Source of the DNA: Flavimobilis rhizosphaerae
GTDB lineage: Bacteria; Actinomycetota; Actinomycetes; Actinomycetales; Cellulomonadaceae
Direction of reading: 5' to 3'
Length of the DNA stretch: 64,000 bases
Assembly: GCF_014852685.1 (NCBI RefSeq)
Contig: NZ_JACZDF010000007.1
Location: 62,001 to 126,000 of the forward strand
The translations under genes and the position numbers were made by a program. Each line of letters begins with the position of its first letter. The stretch's first letter is position 1. Shown here in pieces: positions 25,898 through 33,640 of the stretch. A model generated the notes under the pieces. It ran no database searches and had not been told where the DNA came from. It worked only from the letters and a program-made list of their open reading frames with translations.

Positions 25898-25940
25898 ATT
25901 CATCGTCGCGCGCCGATAGGATCGCTGCATGACGATGAAT
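25898..25940. promoter_or_regulatory. Leaderless promoter and 10-bp inverted repeat of the ArsR-type gene
   Basis: ATTCATCGTC (25898-25907) is repeated inverted at 25931-25940. Between them TAGGAT (25917-25922) lies exactly 6 nt before the ATG at 25929. The second arm overlaps codons 1-4, so a bound repressor would cover the transcription start. Confidence 0.5.
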
Positions 25941-26291
25941 CTCGCGGGCGTGGAGGTCGATGCCGCGGCGACGGCCACGTACGCCCACCTCTTCGACGCG
26001 CTCTCCGACCCCACCCGCCTCGCGATCCTCCAGCACCTCGCGACGGGCGAGCACCGCGTGCGCGACCTCGTCGAGCACCTCGGCCTCGCGCAGTCGACCG
26101 TGAGCGCGCACCTCGCGTGCCTCAAGGAGTGCGGGCTCGTCGCGGCCCGGCCCGAGGGCCGCTCGACGGTCCTCAGCCTCGCCGCACCCGCACCCCTCGC
26201 CGCACTCCTCCGGGCGACCGAGGACCTCCTCGGCGCGACGGGTGCACGCGTGAGCCTGTGCAGCCACCTCGTGCGACCGGAGGCGAGCTGA
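25929..26291 (+). CDS. ArsR/SmtB-family metal-sensing repressor, CmtR-like
   Basis: A 120-residue winged-helix repressor: LFDALSDPTRLAILQHLATG, recognition helix LAQSTVSAHLACLKECGLV, wing RPEGRSTVLSLA. The Cys pair LACLKECG in the recognition helix and a third Cys near the C-terminus (VSLCSHL) match the ligand layout of CmtR, the Cd/Pb sensor of mycobacteria. The classical ELCVCDL site is absent (HRVRDL). It lies 1 nt before a cation diffusion facilitator gene, its probable target. The ion (Cd, Pb, or Zn) is inferred only. Confidence 0.85.
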   Translation: MTMNLAGVEVDAAATATYAHLFDALSDPTRLAILQHLATGEHRVRDLVEHLGLAQSTVSAHLACLKECGLVAARPEGRSTVLSLAAPAPLAALLRATEDLLGATGARVSLCSHLVRPEAS

Positions 26292-26292
26292 C

Positions 26293-27222
26293 ATGAGCCA
26301 CGGGCACGACCACAGCCACGTGGGCGACCCCGCGGCGCCCGGGCACCGCCGCCGCATCGCGATCGCCCTCGGGGTCACGGCGACGATCCTCGTCGCCCAG
26401 GCCGTCGGGGCTCTCCTCACGGGCAGCCTCGCGCTCCTCACCGACACCGCCCACATGCTCACGGACGCCGGCGGGCTCGCGGTCGCGCTCGTCGCCGCGA
26501 CGCTCATGGCGCGCCCTCCCACCGAGCGGCTCACCTGGGGCTTCCGGCGCGTCGAGGTCCTCGCCGCGCTCACGCAGGCGGCGGTGCTCCTTGCGGTCGG
26601 CGTCTACGCGGCCGTCGAGGGCGTCCGACGCCTCTGGACGCCGCCCGAGATCGCACCAACCGAGCTCCTCGTCTTCGGCGTCGTCGGGCTCGTCGGCAAC
26701 ATCGTCGCGATCGCGGTGCTCGCGTCGGGCCGCGACGCGAACCTCAACATGCGCGCCGCGTTCCTCGAGGTCGTCAACGACGCGCTCGGCTCCGTGGGCG
26801 TCATCGTCGCCGCGATCGTCATCCGCACGACGGGCTGGCTCCAGGCGGACGCTCTCGCGGGCCTGCTCATCGCGGCGCTCATCGTGCCACGCGCCGTGAC
26901 GATCCTCCGCGAGGCCGGCGGCATCCTCCTCGAGCAGACCCCGCGCGGCCTCGACCTCGGCGAGGTGCGAGAACACATGCTCGGTGTCGACCATGTCGTC
27001 GACGTCCACGACCTCCATGCGTCGACCGTCGCGACCGGGCTGCCCGTCATCTCGGCGCACGTCGTCGTCGACGACGAGTGCTTCCGGACCGGCCACGCGC
27101 CGGAGATCCTCCAGCGCCTCGCCGAGTGCGTCGCGACGCACTTCCCCGTCGCGCTCGAGCACTCGACGTTCCAGATCGAGACGGCCGAGCACGCCGCCCA
27201 GGAGACCCATCGGCACGGCTGA
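26293..27222 (+). CDS. Cation diffusion facilitator (metal exporter)
   Basis: 309 residues with a His-rich N-terminus (MSHGHDHSHVGD), six membrane helices and a cytoplasmic C-terminal domain, as in CzcD/ZitB. The transport site HxxxD in helix 2 is present (TDTAHMLTDAGG). In helix 5 the usual HxxxD reads ExxxD (LEVVNDALGSVG), so one His is replaced by Glu. This may alter metal preference. GGAGG precedes the ATG, and the gene is 1 nt after the ArsR-type repressor. Confidence 0.9.
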   Translation: MSHGHDHSHVGDPAAPGHRRRIAIALGVTATILVAQAVGALLTGSLALLTDTAHMLTDAGGLAVALVAATLMARPPTERLTWGFRRVEVLAALTQAAVLLAVGVYAAVEGVRRLWTPPEIAPTELLVFGVVGLVGNIVAIAVLASGRDANLNMRAAFLEVVNDALGSVGVIVAAIVIRTTGWLQADALAGLLIAALIVPRAVTILREAGGILLEQTPRGLDLGEVREHMLGVDHVVDVHDLHASTVATGLPVISAHVVVDDECFRTGHAPEILQRLAECVATHFPVALEHSTFQIETAEHAAQETHRHG

Positions 27223-27295
27223 CGCGTCGGCCGACGTACCGTGGAGGGAAACGCGTGCCCGCACGGGTGCGCACCTGAGACCGGAGGAGGACCCC

Positions 27296-27535
27296 ATGGC
27301 CGGGACCATCACCATGTACGGCGCCGACTGGTGCGGCGACTGCACGCGCGCCAAGGCGCTGCTCGACCGCGAGGGCGTCGCGTACACGTACGTCGACGTC
27401 GAGGCCGACGAGGCCGCGCGCGAGCGCGCGATCGAGATCGCCGGGCGTCAGAACATCCCCGTCATCGTCTTCGATGACGGTTCGCACCTCGTCGAGCCGT
27501 CGAACCCCGAGCTGCTCGCCAAGGTGCGCGGCTGA
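27296..27535 (+). CDS. Mycoredoxin/glutaredoxin-like thiol oxidoreductase
   Basis: 79 residues with a thioredoxin fold: TITMYGADWCGDCTRAKALL (active site CGDC), the cis-Pro loop QNIPVIV, and DGSHLVEPSNPELLAKV at the end. Actinobacteria use mycoredoxins with mycothiol to reduce mixed disulfides and one-Cys peroxiredoxins. The strong GGAGGAGG site before the ATG at 27296 fixes the start. The gene follows the metal exporter by 73 nt in the same direction. Confidence 0.85.
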   Translation: MAGTITMYGADWCGDCTRAKALLDREGVAYTYVDVEADEAARERAIEIAGRQNIPVIVFDDGSHLVEPSNPELLAKVRG

Positions 27536-27625
27536 GTCGAGCGTGACGCCCGCGGCGCGCGTGCGCCGCGCCGGGGCGACGTCCACGGTGTCAGCGTGGC
27601 GCTCGCAGACCCGGCCCGACAGATC

Positions 27626-27657
27626 CACGGCGGCCCCTCGACAGAGGGGCCGCCGTG
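27626..27657. terminator. Bidirectional terminator between the mycoredoxin gene and ddh
   Basis: Perfect 14-bp arms (27626-27639 and 27644-27657) with a GACA loop, between convergent genes. Confidence 0.8.
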
Positions 27658-27680
27658 CGTCTCCGCCGGAAGGGCTGGAC

Positions 27681-28667
27681 TCAGAGCAGGTCGCGCCGGA
27701 GGTCGGCGGCCGAGCGCGGCGAGAGCAGCGCGGGCGGCACGTCGAGGAGCGTCACCGCGCCCGTCTCGCCGCGCGCCTGGAGCCGCGCGACCGCGCGCGC
27801 CGAGGCGACGAGGACGGCCGCGGTGAGCTCGGGGTTCGACTCGAGCCGGAGCGAGTACTCGACGACCTGGCGCGTCCCCGCGGAGGTCTCGGCGGCGCGG
27901 ATGACGAAGCCGCCGTGGGGCATGCCGGCGTGGTTGCGGGCGAGCTCGTCGGCGTCGACGAACGTCACGGTCGTGTCGTAGTCGGCGAAGTAGTCGGGCA
28001 TCGTGACGATCGCCTCGCGCACGGCGGCGCCGTCCGCGCCCGGCTCGAGGACGACGAAGCACTCGCGCGTGTGCTTCTCGCGCGTCGTGAGCGTCGGGCG
28101 CGCACCCGAGCGCACGGCGTCGACGGCGGCCGGCACGGGGTGCGTGTACTGGACGCCGGCCGCGACGCCCGGCACGCGCCGGATCGCGTCGGAGTGGCCC
28201 TGCGAGAGGCCGCGGCCCCAGAACGTGTAGGTGTCGCCATCGGGCAGGAGCGCCTCGCCGTAGAGGCGGTTGATCGAGAAGAGCCCCGGGTCCCACCCCG
28301 CCGAGATCAGCGCGACGTTGCCGCCCGCGCGCGCCGCGGCGTCGACGCGCTCGAAGTGCTCGGGGATGCGCGCGTGCGTGTCGAACGAGTCGACGACGGG
28401 CAGGAAGCGCGCGATCGCGGGCGTCTGCTCGGGCAGGTCGCTGCGGGAACCGCCGCAGCAGATCGCGACGTCGATGCCGTCGGCGTCGCTCTCGAGCGCG
28501 TCGAGAGGCCGGACTCTCGCGCCGGGGGTGACGGGGGTGACTGCGGCGGGGTCGCGCCGTGTGTAGATGCCGACGAGCTCGGCGTCGGCGGTCTTGAGGA
28601 GCGCGGCCTCGACGCCGCGGCCGAGGTTGCCGTGGCCGACGATCGCGATGCGCAGGGGGCTGGTCAT
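27681..28667 (-). CDS. ddh: meso-Diaminopimelate dehydrogenase
   Basis: Catalyses the NADPH-dependent one-step route from tetrahydrodipicolinate to meso-diaminopimelate for lysine and cell wall. The 328 residues match the Corynebacterium type: IAIVGHGNLGRGVEAAL (NADP fold), VVDSFDTHARIPEHF, SAGWDPGLFSINR, and TFWGRGLSQGHSDAIRRVPG. The gene stands alone, facing away from the GH94 unit. Its presence adds a bypass to the acetylase or succinylase pathway; which pathway else is used cannot be seen here. Confidence 0.9.
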   Translation of the reverse strand: MTSPLRIAIVGHGNLGRGVEAALLKTADAELVGIYTRRDPAAVTPVTPGARVRPLDALESDADGIDVAICCGGSRSDLPEQTPAIARFLPVVDSFDTHARIPEHFERVDAAARAGGNVALISAGWDPGLFSINRLYGEALLPDGDTYTFWGRGLSQGHSDAIRRVPGVAAGVQYTHPVPAAVDAVRSGARPTLTTREKHTRECFVVLEPGADGAAVREAIVTMPDYFADYDTTVTFVDADELARNHAGMPHGGFVIRAAETSAGTRQVVEYSLRLESNPELTAAVLVASARAVARLQARGETGAVTLLDVPPALLSPRSAADLRRDLL

Positions 28668-28771
28668 GGGGAGTCCGTCCGTGCTCGGGGAAGGTTCGGT
28701 AGGTCACGCTACCGGTCTGCGCGATCCTGGTGCCGCGTGTCGCGCAGCAGGTCTGTGCTCCGACGACAAAG

Positions 28772-28788
28772 ACTGTTAGGCTTCCTAA
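28772..28788. promoter_or_regulatory. Perfect palindrome upstream of the chitobiose unit, possible sugar-repressor operator
   Basis: TGTTAGG-CTT-CCTAACA, 7-bp perfect arms, 78 nt before the start at 28866 and in the divergent gap with ddh. TTAGG/CCTAA arms resemble operators of ROK-family sugar repressors (family knowledge). No regulator gene is adjacent. Confidence 0.45.
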
Positions 28789-28865
28789 CAAAGACCGGCC
28801 GTCGGCCGCCGAAGGTCGCTGACATTTCTGATGTCCCAGGCCGAGCACGGGAAGCGAGACCAACG

Positions 28866-31058
28866 ATGCACAAGCCCAACCCGAACGCGGCGCCGTCCGG
28901 CGGTGCCTCAGCCGTCGTCCTCGCTGCGGGTGCCGACGACGAGTCCCGTGCGCTCCTCACGAGCACGCTCGGCGACGCGACCGTCGTCGAACTGGCCCTC
29001 GCCAACGTGCGCGCAGTGCTCCCCGCCGACCGCATCGTCGTCGTCGTCGCCCAGGGCGACACCGAGATCCGCGCACTCCTCGGCGACGACCTCACCTACG
29101 TCGAGCAGGACGCCCCCCTCGGCACCGGCCACGCGCTCACGTGCGCGCGGGCTGCGATCCCCGCCGACACCTCGGCGCTCCTCGTCGCCTACGCCGACAC
29201 CCCGCTCCTGCGCCCCGAGTCGCTCCGCGGCCTGCTCAACCGCCACGACCTGCTCGGGGCCGACCTCGCGCTCCTCACGGCCGTCGTCGAGAAGCCGCTG
29301 CCGTACGGGCGCGTCACGCGCGACGCCTCCGGCCAGATCACCGGCATCGTCGAGCGCTCCGACCTCACCCCGTCGACCGACGACGCCCTCGAGATCAACG
29401 TCGGTGCCTACGCGGCCGCCCCCTCGACGATCCTCGCCGAGGTCGACGCGCTCGCCGGCGCGGGGGAGCACCGCCTCACGGTCGCCGTCCGACGCCTCAT
29501 CGACGACGGAGCCAAGGTCGTCACCTACAAGATCGTCGACACGGACGAGGTCCAGGGCATCAACTCCCGCGACGAGCTCGACGCTGCCGCCGACATCGTC
29601 CTGCGCCGCCTCTTCATGCCACGCAAGAACACCGACACACACATCGTCTTCGGTACGGGCGGCTGGCGCGCGGTCATCGGCGAGGGCTACACGCTCGGCA
29701 ACGTCCGCAAGCTCTGCCAGGCCATCGCGAACGAGGCGACCCGCAAGGGCATCGACCACCTCGGCGTCGTCATCGGCGGCGACCGCCGCTTCCTCTCGCG
29801 CGAGTCGGCCGAGGCCGCCGCGGAGGTCTTCGCCGGCAACAACATCCCCGTGACCCTCCTGCCGGACGACGTCCCCACCCCGCTCGTGACATTCGCCGCG
29901 CCCTACCTCGGCGCCGCGTACGGCATCATCATCACGAGCTCGCACAACCCGCCCGAGTGGAACGGCATGAAGGTCTTCCGCGCGGACGGCTCCCTGCCGC
30001 TCGATGACGAGACCGACCGCTTCCAGGACGAGGCCAATGCGTTGCGCGCCGCCGAGGTCATCACCCTCGACCTCGACCTCGCCCGCAGGGCCGGCGTCGT
30101 CGTCGACCGCACCCTCACGGAGCCGTACGTCGACGCGATCGAGGAGATCATCGACATCGACGCCGTCCGCGGCTCGGGCCTGCGCGTCGTCGTCGACCCC
30201 ATGTACGGCACGTCGCAGCTGACGCTCGGCACGATCCTCACCGACATGCGCGTGCGCGCCGAGTTCATCCACGCGACCCACAACCCGCTCTTCGGCGGTG
30301 TCGCCCCCGCCCCGGACCTCGAGCGGCTTTCGGCGCTCATCCAGATGATCAAGAACGGCGACGGTCGCTACGACCTCGGCATGGCGACCGACGGCGACTC
30401 CGACCGCATCGGCATCGTCGACGAGACCGGCGAGTACATCTCGACGAACGACCTCCTGCTGCTCCTCTACTGGTACCTCCACGAGGTCCGCGGAGAGAAG
30501 GGCGGCGTCGTCCGGAACATCGCGACGACCCACCTGCTCGACCGCCTCGCCGCGCACTTCGGCGAGAAGTCGTTCGAGTGCAAGGTCGGCTTCAAGCACG
30601 TCATCGCGGGCATGGAGGAGATCGGCGCCGTCCTCGGCGGCGAGTCCTCGGGCGGCCTCACCATCCGCGGCTGGATCCTCGGCAAGGACGGCATCTTCGC
30701 GTGCGCTCTCGTCGCCGAGATGCTCGCCCGCACGGGCAAGCGCATCTCCGAGCTGCGCGAGATGATCTACGAGATCACGGGACGCCTCCACACCGAGGAA
30801 GCGGGCGTTCCCGCAACCCCGGACATGCGCATCGCCGTCCCGCGCCGCCTCGCAGCCGCGCCCCTCACGCACGTCGGCGCGTACCCCGTCGTCGGGATCG
30901 ACCACACCGACGGCACGAAGATCCTCCTCGAGAACGACAACTGGGCACTCCTGCGGTTCTCGGGGACCGAGCCCGTCCTGCGGATGTTCGTCGAGGCGGA
31001 CACCCCCGAGAAGGCCACCGAGCTCATGGACTGGCTCAAGGGTTTCGTCACCGCCTGA
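28866..31058 (+). CDS. Fusion of a nucleotidyltransferase-like domain with a phosphohexomutase
   Basis: A 730-residue two-domain protein. Residues 18-250 follow the GlmU-type sugar nucleotidyltransferase fold (VVLAAG, APLGTGHAL, YADTPLL, LPYGRV, EINVGAYA), but the signature that should follow VVLAAG (GxGTRMxSxLPK) is replaced by ADDESRALLTSTLGD, so the nucleotide-binding Arg and Lys are missing. Residues about 257-730 are a complete alpha-phosphohexomutase: FGTGGWRAVIG, active Ser in TSSHNP, metal loop DGDSDR, sugar loop GGESSGG and phosphate loop RFSGTEP. The next gene, 56 nt away, encodes a chitobiose-type phosphorylase, so the mutase probably converts GlcNAc-1-phosphate to GlcNAc-6-phosphate. 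Whether the first domain is catalytic or regulatory is open. Confidence 0.8.
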   Translation: MHKPNPNAAPSGGASAVVLAAGADDESRALLTSTLGDATVVELALANVRAVLPADRIVVVVAQGDTEIRALLGDDLTYVEQDAPLGTGHALTCARAAIPADTSALLVAYADTPLLRPESLRGLLNRHDLLGADLALLTAVVEKPLPYGRVTRDASGQITGIVERSDLTPSTDDALEINVGAYAAAPSTILAEVDALAGAGEHRLTVAVRRLIDDGAKVVTYKIVDTDEVQGINSRDELDAAADIVLRRLFMPRKNTDTHIVFGTGGWRAVIGEGYTLGNVRKLCQAIANEATRKGIDHLGVVIGGDRRFLSRESAEAAAEVFAGNNIPVTLLPDDVPTPLVTFAAPYLGAAYGIIITSSHNPPEWNGMKVFRADGSLPLDDETDRFQDEANALRAAEVITLDLDLARRAGVVVDRTLTEPYVDAIEEIIDIDAVRGSGLRVVVDPMYGTSQLTLGTILTDMRVRAEFIHATHNPLFGGVAPAPDLERLSALIQMIKNGDGRYDLGMATDGDSDRIGIVDETGEYISTNDLLLLLYWYLHEVRGEKGGVVRNIATTHLLDRLAAHFGEKSFECKVGFKHVIAGMEEIGAVLGGESSGGLTIRGWILGKDGIFACALVAEMLARTGKRISELREMIYEITGRLHTEEAGVPATPDMRIAVPRRLAAAPLTHVGAYPVVGIDHTDGTKILLENDNWALLRFSGTEPVLRMFVEADTPEKATELMDWLKGFVTA

Positions 31059-31114
31059 CCGGCACGTCCCACCACTGACCACAGACCACCCCTCACGAAG
31101 GACCATCACCCACG

Positions 31115-33529
31115 ATGAAGTACGGCCACTTCGACACTGCCGTCGACGAATACGTGATCGAGCGCCCGGACGTCCCGGTCTCCTGGACCAACTACCTCGG
31201 CTCGAAGAACCTCTGCACGGTGCTCTCGCACAACGGCGGGGGCTACTCGTACTACAAGAGCTCGCAGCAGGGTCGCATCACACGCTTCCGTCCGAACAGC
31301 GTGCCCCTCGACCGCCCCGGTCACTACGTCTACCTCCGGGACGACGCTGACGGTGACTTCTGGTCCGTCTCGTGGCAGCCGGTCGGCAAGCCGCTCGAGG
31401 GCGAAGGCGCAGCCAGCTACACGACGCGGCACGGGCTCGGCTACTCGACGTTCGAGGCGTCGTACAAGGGGATCGATGCGTCGCAGACGATCTTCATCCC
31501 CGTCGACGACGACGTCGAGATCTGGGACACGACCGTGACGAACGCGTCCGATGTCGAGCGGACGCTCACGGTCGGCTCGTACGTGGAGTTCTCGTTCCAC
31601 ACGATCACGATCGACAACCAGAACCTCCAGATGTCGCTGTACTCGTCGGGCACGTCCTACGAGGACGGCATCATCGAGTACGACTTCTACTACGAGCCGT
31701 GGACCTATCACTTCTTCGCGTCGTCGGAGGAGCCCAGCTCGTACGACTCGCTGCGCGAGAACTTCATCGGCCCGTACCGTGACGAGGCGAACCCCATCGC
31801 CATCGAGCGGGGTGAGGGGTCGAACACGAGCGCGACGACGCAGAACCACTGCGGCGCGCTGCTCCACAAGGTCACGCTCGCGCCAGGCGAGAGCAAGCGA
31901 CTCGTCTTCATGCTCGGCTACGGCTCGCGCGACGTGGCCGGCCGCGCCATGAAGGCCAAGTACTCGATCCCCGCGAACGTCGACGCCGAGCGTGCCCGCT
32001 TGCGGGCCTTCTGGCGCGCCAAGCAGGACAAGCTGCAGATCCGTACGCCCCACGAGGGCATGAACACGATGATCAACTCCTGGACGCTGCTCCAGGCGGA
32101 GACGTGCGTGCAGTGGTCGCGCTTCGCGTCGTTCGTCGAGGTCGGCGGGCGTGCCGGGCTCGGCTACCGCGACACGGCGCAGGACGTCATGAGCGTCATC
32201 CACTCCAACCCGACGAAGACGCTCCAGCGCATCGTCGAGCTGCTCCGCGCGCAGGTGTCCTCGGGCTACGGGCTCCACCTCTTCGACCCGGAGGCGTTCA
32301 ACCCGGACGCCGAGCCGCTCCCCGACGTCCCGTCGCCGACGATCGTCCCGCGCGGCAATGCGGCCGACCTCATCCACGGCCTCGAGGACACGTGCTCGGA
32401 CGACCACCTGTGGCTCGTGCCGTCGGTCGTCGAGTACGTCAAGGAGACGGGCGACCTCGCGTTCCTCGACCGCGTCATCCCCTTCGCGGACGGGCCCGAG
32501 GCCACCGTGTACGAGCATCTCGTTGCGGCGCTCGACTTCTCGTCGAAGCAGATCGGCGCGAACGGCGTCGCCCTCGGCCTGCGCGCCGACTGGAACGACT
32601 GCCTCAACCTCGGCGGCGGCGAGACGTCGCTCGTGACGTTCCTCCACGCGTGGGCCATCGGCGCGTTCCTCGAGATCGCCCGCCCGCTCGGGCGCACGGC
32701 CGACGTCGAGCGCTTCGAGGCCGAGCGCGAGCGCATCGCCAAGGTTGCCGACACCCAGCTGTGGGACGGCGAGTGGTGGATCCGCGGCTACACGCGCGAC
32801 GGCGTGAAGATCGGCTCGAAGGAGAACGAGGAGGGCAAGATCTTCCTCGAGCACCAGGCGTGGCCCGTCATCGCCGGCATCACCTCCCAGGAGCGCGGCA
32901 TCACGTCGATGAACTCCGTGACGAAGCTCCTCGGCTCCGAGTACGGCTCGCACCTCAACTGGCCCGCGTTCACGAAGGTCGACGACACGGTCGGCTTCGT
33001 CACGCGCGTCTACCCGGGCATCAAGGAGAACGCGGCGATCTTCTCGCACCCGAACGCCTGGCCGATCATCGCCGAGGCGCTGCTCGGGCGCGGTGACGAG
33101 GCGGTTGCGCTCTACGACGCGATCCTCCCGTACAACCAGAACGAGAACATCGAGGTCCGTGGCGCCGAGCCGTACGCCTACGTCCAGTTCATCTACGGCC
33201 GCGACCACGAGTGGTTCGGCAAGGCCCAGAACCCGTGGCTCACGGGGACGGCCGGCTGGATGTACACGGCGGCCACGAAGTACATCCTCGGTGTGCGCCT
33301 CACGCTCGACGGCCTCGTCGTCTCCCCGTCGATCCCGAAGGACTGGGACGGCTTCGAGGTGACGCGTCAGTGGCGCGACGCGACGTACGAGATCGTCGTG
33401 ACGAACCCGAACCACGTGAGCTCGGGCGTCGCCTCGATCACGGTCGACGGTGTCGACCTGGACCCGACGGCAGCGATCCCGGCCGCTCCGGCTGGCTCGG
33501 TCGTCAAGGTCGAGGTCGTCCTCGGCTAA
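31115..33529 (+). CDS. GH94 phosphorylase, N,N'-diacetylchitobiose phosphorylase-like
   Basis: 804 residues covering the full GH94 plan. As far as I can recall those sequences, similarity to Vibrio ChbP is higher than to cellobiose phosphorylase along the whole chain: MKYGHFDTAVDEYVI, SWTNYLGSKNLCTVLSHNGG, FRPNSVPLDRPGHYVYLRDD, FVEVGGRAGLGYRDTAQDVM, ADWNDCLNLGGGE (catalytic Asp region), FVTRVYPGIKENAAIFSHPN. ChbP splits (GlcNAc)2 with phosphate to GlcNAc-1-phosphate and GlcNAc. There is no signal peptide, so the disaccharide must be imported, and no transporter is nearby. It ends its operon at a terminator. Confidence 0.8.
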   Translation: MKYGHFDTAVDEYVIERPDVPVSWTNYLGSKNLCTVLSHNGGGYSYYKSSQQGRITRFRPNSVPLDRPGHYVYLRDDADGDFWSVSWQPVGKPLEGEGAASYTTRHGLGYSTFEASYKGIDASQTIFIPVDDDVEIWDTTVTNASDVERTLTVGSYVEFSFHTITIDNQNLQMSLYSSGTSYEDGIIEYDFYYEPWTYHFFASSEEPSSYDSLRENFIGPYRDEANPIAIERGEGSNTSATTQNHCGALLHKVTLAPGESKRLVFMLGYGSRDVAGRAMKAKYSIPANVDAERARLRAFWRAKQDKLQIRTPHEGMNTMINSWTLLQAETCVQWSRFASFVEVGGRAGLGYRDTAQDVMSVIHSNPTKTLQRIVELLRAQVSSGYGLHLFDPEAFNPDAEPLPDVPSPTIVPRGNAADLIHGLEDTCSDDHLWLVPSVVEYVKETGDLAFLDRVIPFADGPEATVYEHLVAALDFSSKQIGANGVALGLRADWNDCLNLGGGETSLVTFLHAWAIGAFLEIARPLGRTADVERFEAERERIAKVADTQLWDGEWWIRGYTRDGVKIGSKENEEGKIFLEHQAWPVIAGITSQERGITSMNSVTKLLGSEYGSHLNWPAFTKVDDTVGFVTRVYPGIKENAAIFSHPNAWPIIAEALLGRGDEAVALYDAILPYNQNENIEVRGAEPYAYVQFIYGRDHEWFGKAQNPWLTGTAGWMYTAATKYILGVRLTLDGLVVSPSIPKDWDGFEVTRQWRDATYEIVVTNPNHVSSGVASITVDGVDLDPTAAIPAAPAGSVVKVEVVLG

Positions 33530-33538
33530 CGTTCCACC

Positions 33539-33582
33539 GACGCCCGGTCCGGCGCACCCCGCGGTGCGTCGGGCCGGGCGTC
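33539..33582 (+). terminator. Terminator after the GH94 gene
   Basis: 20-bp arms (33539-33558 and 33563-33582) with two G-T pairs and a CCGC loop, 10 nt past the stop. Confidence 0.8.
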
Positions 33583-33640
33583 GTCGTTCGTGCCGTCGTG
33601 CCTGGCCGCACGGCGCTCGACGGTGGGGGAGGATGTCGCC

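Noticed and set aside
23135-26125. A 996-residue minus-strand open frame opposite the P-type ATPase
   Set aside because: It is antisense to a clearly conserved gene and consists of Arg/His/Asp-rich low complexity.
31115-33529. Calling the GH94 enzyme a cellobiose phosphorylase because of the likely cellulolytic host
   Set aside because: Motifs along the whole chain agree better with diacetylchitobiose phosphorylase, though only a phylogeny can settle it.
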